Below, one piece after another: positions 7,850-15,384 of a stretch of DNA of 16,128 nucleotides. Position numbers and translations under genes: made by a program. The notes beneath the pieces were generated by a model that saw only the letters and a program-made list of their open reading frames with translations, was not told the DNA's origin and made no database searches. The DNA is from NORP309 sp045107085 (lineage in GTDB: Bacteria > Pseudomonadota > Gammaproteobacteria > Xanthomonadales > Marinicellaceae), in contig JBGCFT010000152.1 in the NCBI GenBank assembly GCA_045107085.1, positions 1 to 16,128 of the forward strand, given 5' to 3'. Positions within the stretch are counted from its first letter, which is position 1; every line of letters begins with the position of its first letter.

Positions 7850-8746
7850 TTAACTGAACCAATCGGATATACCGCCAACTAAATTATTAACGTTGGTATA
7901 ACCTTTTTTTCTGTAAAACTCACACGCACCTTGGCTTGAATTGCCTACATTGCACACAAACACCAACGCTGTATCTTTTGGCATCTCTTCTATTATTTGC
8001 ATGTTGTTTTTATCTAATCGCTTTGAACCCGGAATTGATCTCTGTAAAAATTCATTTTCAGATCTAACATCATAAATATTTGTCAATGATTCGTTTTCAA
8101 TACCCTTTTGTAAATCTTGTTTAGATATTTGATTAACAGGTTTTGGTTCATTTGGATTTTTAATCACTAATCCTGCCCCATTTAAATCTTCAACCCAATC
8201 AATTTCAATTCCGTCTGCTCTTTTAGCTGTGCCTATATCCATATATATTTTGATTTCATCAATTTCTGAAACAATTTCATAGCCTTTGGGCTCTTCTATA
8301 GAAAAACGGGTATTAAATTGACTATCAATTGATAGCATCAAAACATTACTGCCTATGTTTTCAATTCCCGATAGAATATTTTCTTTGGCTTTGGGTGTAA
8401 TTGTTACTGTGGCTGATTTTCTTTCTGGTTGCGGCAGGTCTAATAAAGTTTGTAATTCACCTGTATTAAACATTTCTGTTATTATATCGTTACCGCCAAC
8501 TAATTCTTTGTTGATATAGAGTTGTGGTATAGTTGGCCAATTACCATACTCCTTAATACCTTCTCTTATATCTTGATTTTCTAGAACATTACAATAGGCA
8601 AAATCATCTCCAACTAAATCATGAAGTATTTTGACAGTGTTACTGGAAAATCCACATTGTGGCTGTTTAGGGTTTCCTTTCATAAATAATACACAGTTAT
8701 TATTATTGACAAGGTTTTCTATGGTTTGTCTTGTTTCTTGGTTCAT
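7850..8746 (-). CDS. Monothiol glutaredoxin / IscA-like / rhodanese three-domain fusion
   Basis: This is a 298-aa cytosolic fusion. Residues 1-104 form a Grx4/GrxD-type monothiol glutaredoxin: K23, the CGFS active site (31-34), WPTIPQLYI (70-78) and GGND (84-87). Such proteins carry a [2Fe-2S] cluster with glutathione and help iron-sulfur delivery. Residues about 111-201 resemble an A-type carrier (IscA/HesB) in its strand order and in the closing IEIDWVEDLNGAGLVIKNPN (180-199), but this segment has no cysteine at all, so it cannot bind iron-sulfur in the IscA manner. Residues about 205-298 are a rhodanese domain: YDVRSENEF (225-233), IPGS (238-241) and the active loop VCNVGNSS with Cys265. 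The start lies 3 nt after the gyrB stop (TAA, two bases, ATG), so co-transcription is likely. The domain calls are firm. The joint function is inference: a thiol or sulfane-sulfur carrier coupled to cluster trafficking. Confidence 0.9.
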   Translation of the reverse strand: MNQETRQTIENLVNNNNCVLFMKGNPKQPQCGFSSNTVKILHDLVGDDFAYCNVLENQDIREGIKEYGNWPTIPQLYINKELVGGNDIITEMFNTGELQTLLDLPQPERKSATVTITPKAKENILSGIENIGSNVLMLSIDSQFNTRFSIEEPKGYEIVSEIDEIKIYMDIGTAKRADGIEIDWVEDLNGAGLVIKNPNEPKPVNQISKQDLQKGIENESLTNIYDVRSENEFLQRSIPGSKRLDKNNMQIIEEMPKDTALVFVCNVGNSSQGACEFYRKKGYTNVNNLVGGISDWFS

Positions 8747-8748
8747 TT

Positions 8749-11151
8749 TTACACATCCAAATTTGTTGCATGCAATGCATTTTGTTCAATAAATTCTCTT
8801 CTAGGCTCAACAACATCTCCCATTAATGTAGAAAAAACTTCATCAGCACCAACTGCATCTTCAATTGTTACTTGTAATAATCTTCTACTTTCTGGATCCA
8901 TTGTTGTTTCCCATAATTGTTCAGGATTCATCTCTCCTAAACCTTTAAATCGGCTAATAGTTAATCCTTTCTTTGCAAGAGTGAATAACTGCTTCATACC
9001 ATCATCTAAATCATTGATCTCAAATTCTTTTTCTCCTTTTTTAATATAAGAATCTTCAGTTATTAAATCCAATGTTTGTTGGTTCAATTCAGCCATGGCT
9101 TGATAGTCTCCTGAGTCAAAAAAGAGATCAGTTAAACTTGTTTTATTTTCTAAGCCATTGGCATTTTCAAGAAAGTCAATTCCATCAGATAATTCAGAGG
9201 GTTTTACTATCCATGAAACGCCAGCTTTTACATCTCTGTTTAATTCTTCTTCAGCTTTTTGGCACCATTGAATCAGTTCTGATTCTTTTGTTAAGATATT
9301 AATATCAACAATAGGCATATTTAATAAGGTATTGAGTACTTTTTTATTATAAATAATTGATAACTTTCTAATTATTCCTTCAACTGTTAAGTGTTGTTTG
9401 ACTAAATTTTCTAAACCCAAACCTATTAACGGAGGCGCATCTTTTTGATAAAACAGTTCTGTTTTTTCTAAAGCTCTGGCCAACAAATAATCATTCATTT
9501 CATCATCATCTTTCAAATATTGTTCTTGTTTTCCATGTTTTACTTTATACAATGGTGGTTGACCAATATAAATATGACCCCTTTCTATTAATTCTGGTGT
9601 TTGGCGATAAAAGAAAGTTAAAAGTAATGTTCTAATATGTGATCCATCAACATCCGCATCGGTCATAATTATAACTTTATGGTACCTTAATTTATCTGCA
9701 TCAAAGTCATCTTTTCCTATACCACAACCCAATGCTGTTATTAATGTGCCTACTTCCGCTGATTGTAACATTTTATCAAAACGTGCCTTTTCAACATTAA
9801 GTATCTTTCCTTTAAGTGGAAGTATAGCTTGAGATTTTCTATTTCTTCCTTGTTTTGCAGAACCACCAGCAGAATCACCCTCTACTAAAAATATTTCAGA
9901 AAGAGCCGGATCTTTTTCTTGGCAATCAGCTAATTTACCTGGTAAACCAGCAATATCTAAAGCGCCTTTTCTTCTGGTCATTTCTCTTGCTTTTCTTGCT
10001 GCTTCTCTGGCTCGAGAGGCATCCAATACTTTTTCAGTAATGGTTTTAGCTTCTATTGGATTTTCTAAGAAAAACTCTCCAAGTTTTTCACCAACTGAAC
10101 TTTCAACTATGGTTCTTATTTCTGAGGAAACCAATTTATCTTTTGTTTGAGATGAAAATTTTGGATCTGGAGTTTTTACAGAAACAACGGTTATTAAACC
10201 TTCTCTACAATCGTCTCCGGATGCTGATGTTGCTGCTCCTTTTTTTGTAACATTTTTAGATAGGTATGTATTGATAGTTCTGGTTAACGCACTTCTAAAA
10301 CCTGCCAAATGGGTACCACCGTCTTTTTGCGGAATATTATTTGTAAAACAATAAACATTCTCTTGGTAAGAATCTGTCCACTGCATCGAAACCTCGATTG
10401 TAGTGCCTTCATTGTCATCACCAATAAAAGAAATCACAGTTGGGTGTAAAGGATTTTTTCTGCGGCCTATATGTTGAACAAAAGATGAGATTCCACCTTC
10501 ATATGCAAATGTATCAGTTTTTCCATCACGCTCATCTGTTAAAACTATTTTGACACCAGAGTTAAGAAAAGACAGCTCTCTTAACCTTTTAGCTAAAATA
10601 TCATAGTGAAACTTAATGTCTGAAAATATATCGCTAGATGGATAAAACTGTAATGTTGTACCACTACTCTTGGTATCACCTATTTGTTCTATTGGTGTTT
10701 TGGGAACACCCATATTGTATTCTTGCTGATACAGCTTACCTGCTCTTTTAATCCTCAATACAAGTTTTGTAGACAATGCATTAACAACCGACACGCCTAC
10801 ACCATGAAGTCCTCCAGAAACTTTATAAGAGTTATCATCAAATTTTCCACCAGCATGAAGAACGGTCATAATGACTTCAGCAGCAGAGACACCTTCTTCT
10901 TCATGAATATCTACAGGTATACCACGACCATTATCTGAAACACTGACAGATCCATCTTTATTTATTTTAACTTGAATATCATCACAATGCCCAGCTAAGG
11001 CTTCATCAATAGAGTTATCTACTACTTCGAATACCATATGATGCAAACCTGTTCCATCATCAGTATCTCCAATATACATCCCTGGTCTCTTACGAACAGC
11101 ATCAAGGCCTTTTAAAACCTTAATATTGGAAGAATCATAAGTTTCTGTCAT
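8749..11151 (-). CDS. gyrB: DNA gyrase subunit B
   Basis: This is the 800-aa ATPase/TOPRIM subunit of gyrase, which with GyrA introduces negative supercoils. The numbering matches E. coli GyrB in the N-terminal half. In the GHKL ATPase site E42 and N46 are in EVVDNSIDEA, D73 is in DNGRGIP and GGLHGVG is at 113-119; R136 and T165, the residues linked to coumarin sensitivity, are conserved. In the TOPRIM domain EGDSAGG is at 424-430, PLKGKILNVEKAR at 445-457 and DADVDGSH at 498-505, with quinolone-pocket residues D426 and K447 wild type. The total length shows that the roughly 170-residue insertion of Gram-negative GyrB is present. The C-terminus has GLGEMNPEQLWETTMDP. It is separated from recF by 161 bp with its own candidate promoter and heads a run of nine closely spaced genes. 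Confidence 0.99.
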   Translation of the reverse strand: MTETYDSSNIKVLKGLDAVRKRPGMYIGDTDDGTGLHHMVFEVVDNSIDEALAGHCDDIQVKINKDGSVSVSDNGRGIPVDIHEEEGVSAAEVIMTVLHAGGKFDDNSYKVSGGLHGVGVSVVNALSTKLVLRIKRAGKLYQQEYNMGVPKTPIEQIGDTKSSGTTLQFYPSSDIFSDIKFHYDILAKRLRELSFLNSGVKIVLTDERDGKTDTFAYEGGISSFVQHIGRRKNPLHPTVISFIGDDNEGTTIEVSMQWTDSYQENVYCFTNNIPQKDGGTHLAGFRSALTRTINTYLSKNVTKKGAATSASGDDCREGLITVVSVKTPDPKFSSQTKDKLVSSEIRTIVESSVGEKLGEFFLENPIEAKTITEKVLDASRAREAARKAREMTRRKGALDIAGLPGKLADCQEKDPALSEIFLVEGDSAGGSAKQGRNRKSQAILPLKGKILNVEKARFDKMLQSAEVGTLITALGCGIGKDDFDADKLRYHKVIIMTDADVDGSHIRTLLLTFFYRQTPELIERGHIYIGQPPLYKVKHGKQEQYLKDDDEMNDYLLARALEKTELFYQKDAPPLIGLGLENLVKQHLTVEGIIRKLSIIYNKKVLNTLLNMPIVDINILTKESELIQWCQKAEEELNRDVKAGVSWIVKPSELSDGIDFLENANGLENKTSLTDLFFDSGDYQAMAELNQQTLDLITEDSYIKKGEKEFEINDLDDGMKQLFTLAKKGLTISRFKGLGEMNPEQLWETTMDPESRRLLQVTIEDAVGADEVFSTLMGDVVEPRREFIEQNALHATNLDV

Positions 11152-11181
11152 CTTTTAATATCTCAATAAAATCAATCGGAC

Positions 11182-11190
11182 ATTATAACA
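11182..11190 (-). promoter_or_regulatory. Extended -10 promoter candidate for gyrB
   Basis: On the minus strand TGTTATAAT holds a perfect TATAAT (11182-11187) preceded by TG one base upstream, an extended -10. No good -35 is seen at 16-18 bp (nearest is TGTTTA). Transcription would begin about 11175, leaving a leader of about 24 nt before the gyrB ATG. The rest of the 161-bp recF-gyrB gap shows no other clear signal apart from parS at its recF end. Confidence 0.6.
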
Positions 11191-11312
11191 GATTAATTCC
11201 GCTTTAAACAGCCTTTCTAGCCCTCAAAACTCACCATAACTACTAGTTCTATTACCTGCTATTTTAAACTCCCTGAACCCGCATTTATTTCAAGCAAAGC
11301 AAAATATATTGA

Positions 11313-12383
11313 TTAATGTTCCACGTGAAACAATTCAGCCTCAGGAAAAACTTTAGATATCTTTTTTTTCTGTACAGAAGTAATAAATATTTGTGTGTCC
11401 TTTTCTTTGAAAAACAAAGCTGCTTTAGATAATTTCTTTTTGTCAATTTCAGCATCAAAATCATCAAGGCACAAAATTGGCTTTTTAGTAGATTCATTTA
11501 ATAACAAATCTATATAAGCCATATAAAAAGTTATTGATAGTATTTTTTTTTGACCTCTGGAAAGGGTTTGTGAAGCAGGATGTTTGCCAGTGAATATCTT
11601 AATGTCCATTTTGTGTGGACCATGTTGAAGTTGTCCGTATTTTAAATTATTTAAGCGATCTTCTTCTAATTGTTGTTCTAAACTTAAATTAATAGACCAA
11701 CCCTTTTTAAATTCCAAATTTAAATCATTTATTTCTTTCTGCATATGTAATGAGAGCTTTAATATGTTTGGTTTTATTTTATAGAAAAAATGTTCTCTAA
11801 TACTATTAAGTTCATGAGAAAAATTTATAAAAGTTTTTTCCCACAAATTGATTTCTGCAGAAGGAGCTTTATTTTTATAAAGAGTATTAAGCTGTTTGAC
11901 ACATTTATTAACTTTTTTCCAAAGTAATAAATAATCATGTTTCACGTGAAACACCAACCAGTCAAGAAAATTTCTTCTATAAAGCGGTCCAAAATCAACA
12001 AGTCTATAAACTTCTGGATCAATTGCTACAACGGGCAATAAGTTTGTTATAACAGATTGACTGTTAATTTTATTGCCGTTATGTTGTCCTTTCCACTGTC
12101 CATTTTTTTTCTTATTTATAGCAATTGTGTGTGAATTGATATCATTAATTTGAGTGTTGAAACATTCTAAAAAAACAGTACACGAACTTGCATTGAAATT
12201 AATCAGGTTTTTAAAATTTCCCTTGCGAAAAGATTTACCAGAGGATAAAAAATAAATAGCCTCTAATATACTGGTTTTACCAGAACCATTACTGCCATGA
12301 AAAATATTTATTTTTTTTGAAAATTCAAACTCTGTGTTTGTTATGTTTCTTAAATCATGAATTTTGAGCTTTTTAATATACAC
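11313..12383 (-). CDS. recF: DNA replication and repair protein RecF
   Basis: This 356-aa SMC-like ATPase binds gapped DNA and, with RecO and RecR, loads RecA at single-strand gaps and stalled forks. The Walker A motif GSNGSGKT is at 30-37 directly after the first beta hairpin. The ABC signature LSRGQKK starts at residue 274. Walker B is CLDDFDAEID (305-314), with the family-typical DD and E. Length equals that of E. coli RecF (357). The gene starts 28 bp after the dnaN stop; a TATAAT at 12398-12403 in that gap is a possible weak internal promoter without a -35. Two parS-like 16-mers lie inside the reading frame, read as FHVKH and as the C-terminal FHVEH. Confidence 0.98.
   Translation of the reverse strand: MYIKKLKIHDLRNITNTEFEFSKKINIFHGSNGSGKTSILEAIYFLSSGKSFRKGNFKNLINFNASSCTVFLECFNTQINDINSHTIAINKKKNGQWKGQHNGNKINSQSVITNLLPVVAIDPEVYRLVDFGPLYRRNFLDWLVFHVKHDYLLLWKKVNKCVKQLNTLYKNKAPSAEINLWEKTFINFSHELNSIREHFFYKIKPNILKLSLHMQKEINDLNLEFKKGWSINLSLEQQLEEDRLNNLKYGQLQHGPHKMDIKIFTGKHPASQTLSRGQKKILSITFYMAYIDLLLNESTKKPILCLDDFDAEIDKKKLSKAALFFKEKDTQIFITSVQKKKISKVFPEAELFHVEH
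11317..11332. promoter_or_regulatory. parS-like ParB binding site 1 (recF 3' end)
   Basis: The 16-mer TGTTCCACGTGAAACA matches the widely conserved bacterial parS pattern TGTTNCACGTGAAACA exactly. Only one arm position departs from perfect palindromy. It covers the last codons of recF (FHVEH), just before its stop. ParB would nucleate here for chromosome segregation. ParB itself is not in this window. Confidence 0.88.
11938..11953. promoter_or_regulatory. parS ParB binding site 2 (inside recF), perfect palindrome
   Basis: TGTTTCACGTGAAACA is a perfect 16-bp palindrome and the canonical parS sequence. It lies in mid-recF, encoding FHVKH in WLVFHVKHDY, 621 bp from the other site. Such an exact match by chance in 16 kb of AT-rich DNA is very unlikely, so a real site is the best reading. 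Confidence 0.93.
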
Positions 12384-12411
12384 AAATGTAGAAAGTTATT
12401 ATAAGACTAAA

Positions 12412-13512
12412 CTAAATTCTAATTGGCATGACAACAAGACGACAACTATTATCTTCTGGATGTTTAATCAAGCAGCTACTTAAAGCATCTTTAAAATTAA
12501 ACATAATTACATCACCTTCTATGGCATTAATGGCATCAATTAAATAAGTAACATTAAAACCAGTTTTTATTTCATCTATATCAGATTCTATAGAGACTAA
12601 TTCTTCTGCTTGTTCTTGCTCGGGATTATGCCCTATGATTTTCATAGAGTTATTTGAAATATTAAGTTTAACACCTTTAAATTGTTCATTGGATAAAATG
12701 GCAGCACGTTGTAAAGCAGCCTTTAATAATACCTTATCAGTTGATAAAGATTTTTCCATATTCAAAGGAATTACAGTTTGATAATCTGGGAAGTTTCCAT
12801 CTATTAATTTTGAAGTTAAACTAGTAGTATCACAAATAAAATTAATGTGGTTTTTTCCCATGTTAACTTTTATCAATTGGTCTTTGTCTCTGATGAGTTT
12901 TTGTAACTCTAAAACGCCTTTTCTAGGAATGAGCAATTGCTTATTTACATTATTATCATTTTTAAATTCACCTTCAGATAAGGCCAATCGATGGCCATCA
13001 GCTGCAACACATCTGACTTTATTATCATCAATTTCAAAAAGCAATCCGTTTAAAAAGTAACGAACGTCTTGTACAGCCATACAAAATGCAGATTGAGCCA
13101 ATAATGTTTTTAACACACTGGATTCAATTTCTAAAGAATCATAAGTTTCAATATTTTCAATTAATGGATATTCAGACCCTGGTAAAGTTGCCAATGAAAA
13201 CTTACTCTTACCTGTTTGCACTAAGCATTTATTTTCTTCAACAGAAAATGTTATCATGGCGCCATCTTGTAAGGCCCTACAAATGTCAAAAAATTTACGT
13301 GCAGGTACAGTTATTTCACCTTCTTCAATAATCTCAGCTTGGCAGGTACCTACCATTTCAACTTCTGAATCACTGGCAGTTATGGATAAAATGCCTGCAT
13401 AGGCTTTTATATAAAAATTACCTAATACTGCCAATGTTTGTTTTTTTTCAACAACACCGTTAATTTCTGATAAAGGGTGTAATAAAGTTTCTCGTTGTAT
13501 ATTAAATATCAT
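12412..13512 (-). CDS. dnaN: DNA polymerase III beta subunit (sliding clamp)
   Basis: This 366-aa clamp protein, the same length as in E. coli, dimerises into the ring that tethers polymerase III and many repair proteins to DNA. Recognisable segments are PARKFFDICRAL in domain 1, LPGSEYP (about 109-115), QDVRYFLNGLLFE and ADGHRLA in domain 2, DGNFPDYQTVIP in the domain 2-3 region, and the C-terminal VMPIRI that lines the partner-binding cleft. The ATG at 13512 is the natural start (IFNIQRETLL). It follows dnaA after a 177-bp spacer with DnaA-box sequence, so DnaA may influence its expression. The 28-bp gap to recF supports a dnaN-recF transcript. Confidence 0.99.
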   Translation of the reverse strand: MIFNIQRETLLHPLSEINGVVEKKQTLAVLGNFYIKAYAGILSITASDSEVEMVGTCQAEIIEEGEITVPARKFFDICRALQDGAMITFSVEENKCLVQTGKSKFSLATLPGSEYPLIENIETYDSLEIESSVLKTLLAQSAFCMAVQDVRYFLNGLLFEIDDNKVRCVAADGHRLALSEGEFKNDNNVNKQLLIPRKGVLELQKLIRDKDQLIKVNMGKNHINFICDTTSLTSKLIDGNFPDYQTVIPLNMEKSLSTDKVLLKAALQRAAILSNEQFKGVKLNISNNSMKIIGHNPEQEQAEELVSIESDIDEIKTGFNVTYLIDAINAIEGDVIMFNFKDALSSCLIKHPEDNSCRLVVMPIRI

Positions 13513-13689
13513 ATATATATAAAAATAATAGTAGTAATTAAAGTAAAACTTGTTTAATAACTATACAAGTAATTGATTTTAAATGTTTTATTTAGCTAAC
13601 TAGCTTAAAAAAAACTGTGGATAACTTGTGTACTAAAAATAAAATAATATTATTCCACTGTTTTTGCACAAGTTACTAACAGGTTATAA
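13513..13689. other. dnaN-dnaA spacer: candidate origin/regulatory region
   Basis: This 177-bp gene-free and very AT-rich stretch holds, in order: an (AT)n run near the dnaN start; plus-strand triplets TAA-TAG-TAG-TAA at 13526-13537, like DnaA-trio elements; ACTTGT/ACAAGT in inverted orientation (13548-13553, 13565-13570); AGCTA-AC-TAGCT (13594-13605); a perfect DnaA box (13616-13624); a 9-bp inverted repeat TAACTTGTG / CACAAGTTA (13622-13630, 13667-13675); and a weaker box TTTTGCACA (13662-13670). No confident dnaN promoter was found; TATAGT on the minus strand, within the ACTTGTATAGT stretch, is the nearest -10. It may be part of oriC or a DnaA-responsive control region. Confidence 0.5.
13616..13624 (-). 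promoter_or_regulatory. DnaA box, perfect consensus
   Basis: TTATCCACA on the minus strand (TGTGGATAA on plus) is the exact high-affinity DnaA box. It is immediately followed, and overlapped by two bases, by the left arm of the TAACTTGTG inverted repeat. It is the only exact box I found in the window. Confidence 0.8.
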
Positions 13690-14994
13690 TTAATCTGTTA
13701 GTAAATTTATTAATTTTTGTTTGTCTTCAAAATATTCAGGGGTTTCATCAAAGAGTTGTTTTATTTTTTTGTGTGCATATAAAACAGTCGTATGATCTCT
13801 GCCCCCAAAAGCTTCACCAATTTCAGGAAGACTTTTGTCCGTTAATTCTTTACTTAAAAACATAGCCATTTGTCTGGGCCTAGCTAAAGAACGTGTGCGT
13901 TTTTTTGATAGCAAATCTGATAACTTAATATTATAGTAGTTTGCAGTCTCTTTTTGTATATTATCTATAGTAATATGTCGATGATGTACATTAAAAAGTT
14001 CTTTAAGGGTTTTTTTTGTAAATTCTAATGAAATATCAACATGCCTAAAACTGGCATTTGCCCACAAAGTATTCAAGGCACCTTCAAGCTCACGCACATT
14101 TGATTTTATTTTTTTAGCTATGTAATATGCCACATCATCTACTAAAATAAAACCTTGTTGAATGGCTTTTTTCTGTAATATAGCCACCCTGGTTTCAAAA
14201 TCTGGCGGATCTATACAGACACTTAGCCCCCAACCGAGTCTTGATTTGAGTCTTGATTCTAACCCATTCACTTCTTTTGGAAACTTGTCACAGGTAATGA
14301 TGACTCTTTGTTTGCATTCAAGAAGCGAATTAAATGTATGAAAAAACTCTTCTTGTGTTCTTTCTTTACCTGCAAAAAACTGAATGTCATCTATCAATAA
14401 GGCTGAAACAGATCTGTATTGGTTCTTAAAATCACTTATTGTATTTGTTCTTAATGCATTTATCATGCCATTGACAAATTGTTCTGAGTGAACATAACAA
14501 ACAATAGCCTTTGGATCTTTTTTTAATATTTTATTACCAATGGCATGCAAAAGATGGGTTTTACCTAAACCTGTGCTGCCATATAATAACAAAGGATTAA
14601 ATTGAGTTAAAGGTTCTTGAGCTACTTGAAGAGCTGATACTTTAGCAATTGTATTAGAACTACCTTCAACAAAATTATCAAAAGTAAACCGATCATCAAT
14701 GTTGGATGGTAGCTGCTTTATTAAAACATCTGGACTCTTTTTGTTGTTAGTAAGAACAGCTTTTTGTAAAGGCAGAGAAATATTTATATTAAAAGGTTTA
14801 TCTGAAACATCTTTTATGGCCAAAATAATGAGTGAAAGATAATCCTTTTTTATTTTATCGATTATAATGTCATTTGGGGCAATTAAAGTGATTTCATCGG
14901 TACTTTCTTGAACTTGTAATGGTTTTAACCAGATGTTAATGTCATTGATATCAAGATCAGATTCTAATCGTTTTAAGCATTTCCTCCAAACCAT
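13690..14994 (-). CDS. dnaA: Chromosomal replication initiator protein DnaA
   Basis: From the ATG at 14994 this is a 434-aa AAA+ initiator that binds DnaA boxes, melts oriC and recruits DnaB helicase. The order is: domain I (about 1-80, starting VWRKCLKRLES with the IWLKPLQ segment); a short, poorly conserved linker (about 80-100), shorter than E. coli and explaining the lower length; domain III with Walker A GSTGLGKT (139-146), Walker B LLIDDIQFF (199-207) and AGKERTQEEFFHTFN; and domain IV with LARPRQMAMFLSKELT (370-385) and the DNA-reading GGRDHTTV (397-404). A TTG at 15012 would add six residues, but the ATG gives the standard DnaA N-terminus. The Shine-Dalgarno is weak. Confidence 0.98.
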   Translation of the reverse strand: MVWRKCLKRLESDLDINDINIWLKPLQVQESTDEITLIAPNDIIIDKIKKDYLSLIILAIKDVSDKPFNINISLPLQKAVLTNNKKSPDVLIKQLPSNIDDRFTFDNFVEGSSNTIAKVSALQVAQEPLTQFNPLLLYGSTGLGKTHLLHAIGNKILKKDPKAIVCYVHSEQFVNGMINALRTNTISDFKNQYRSVSALLIDDIQFFAGKERTQEEFFHTFNSLLECKQRVIITCDKFPKEVNGLESRLKSRLGWGLSVCIDPPDFETRVAILQKKAIQQGFILVDDVAYYIAKKIKSNVRELEGALNTLWANASFRHVDISLEFTKKTLKELFNVHHRHITIDNIQKETANYYNIKLSDLLSKKRTRSLARPRQMAMFLSKELTDKSLPEIGEAFGGRDHTTVLYAHKKIKQLFDETPEYFEDKQKLINLLTD

Positions 14995-15029
14995 AATATT
15001 TCTAGTTAGCAAACCATAAAAAAGAACAT

Positions 15030-15035
15030 ATTATA
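15030..15035 (-). promoter_or_regulatory. -10 element of a dnaA promoter candidate
   Basis: A perfect TATAAT on the minus strand lies 36 bp upstream of the chosen dnaA ATG, so transcription would start near 15023 with a leader of about 29 nt. No acceptable -35 hexamer is found 16-18 bp upstream (CTCTCA at 17), nor an extended TG, so confidence is limited. Confidence 0.45.
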
Positions 15036-15096
15036 CGCAAACACTAAAATAATGAGAGAATAAAGTCTAAATTAAGCCAAGAAAGTAATAAAACTG

Positions 15097-15125
15097 TTGA
15101 AAATATTGTTAAAAATGAGTATCCT
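15097..15125 (+). promoter_or_regulatory. Sigma-70-type promoter candidate for rpmH-rnpA
   Basis: TTGAAA (15097-15102, 5/6 match to -35) and TATCCT (15120-15125, 4/6 to -10) are separated by the optimal 17 bp. Transcription would begin near 15132, giving an rpmH leader of about 87 nt. Confidence 0.55.
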
Positions 15126-15218
15126 AGCGAACCTTTTTTAAGGAAGCACTTTAACTTGTTGTTAAATGTTTCATAAAAAGGAATTTGAATTCAAAACTAT
15201 TAAGTACTAAGGTGTATC

Positions 15219-15359
15219 ATGAAAAGAACTTTTCAACCAAGCAATTTAAAACGTGCAAGAACGCATGGATTTAGAGCTCGTATGAAAACTAAAGGTGGAA
15301 GAGCAGTAATCAATGCCAGAAGAGCTAAAGGCAGACACAGATTAACTGTTAAACACTAA
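15219..15359 (+). CDS. rpmH: 50S ribosomal protein L34
   Basis: This 46-aa very basic protein (MKRTFQPSNLKRARTHGFRA at the start, RAKGRHRLTVKH at the end) is the same length as and nearly superimposable on E. coli L34, a component of the large ribosomal subunit. AAGGTG ends 4 nt before the ATG and is a clear ribosome-binding site. The protein is short but unmistakable. The order dnaA-rpmH-rnpA, divergent, is the classical bacterial arrangement. rnpA follows after 25 bp and is presumably on the same transcript. Confidence 0.99.
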   Translation: MKRTFQPSNLKRARTHGFRARMKTKGGRAVINARRAKGRHRLTVKH

Positions 15360-15384
15360 ATTAGTTTTTTGAAGAATAAGCACA

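Larger units (their letters stand above)
14995..15218. other. Divergent dnaA-rpmH intergenic region
   Basis: This 224-bp control region holds candidate promoters for both directions (given separately). The rpmH leader contains the inverted repeat TTAAC-TTGTT-GTTAA (15151-15165) and a 12-bp palindrome TTTGAATTCAAA (15184-15195). I see no exact DnaA box here, although in many gammaproteobacteria the origin lies on this side of dnaA. Confidence 0.6.

Noticed and set aside
7798..7878. TTG start extending the DUF3465-type protein by 27 residues
   Set aside because: It overlaps the upstream rhodanese coding end and would put a basic extension before the membrane anchor.
10684..10938. 84-aa plus-strand frame opposite gyrB
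   Set aside because: It is an antisense shadow of a very strongly conserved gene, with no start signal or recognisable domain.
11285..11497. 70-aa minus-strand frame at the recF 3' end
   Set aside because: It is an alternative frame of recF; the recF frame carries Walker B and the C-terminal motif through the same bases.
13526..13537. TAA-TAG-TAG-TAA run as a full DnaA-trio origin unwinding element
   Set aside because: Orientation fits, but it is about 78 bp from the DnaA box with no GC-rich spacer, so I keep it only as part of the spacer description.
14995..15012. TTG start adding six residues to DnaA
   Set aside because: The standard DnaA N-terminus begins at the ATG at 14994.
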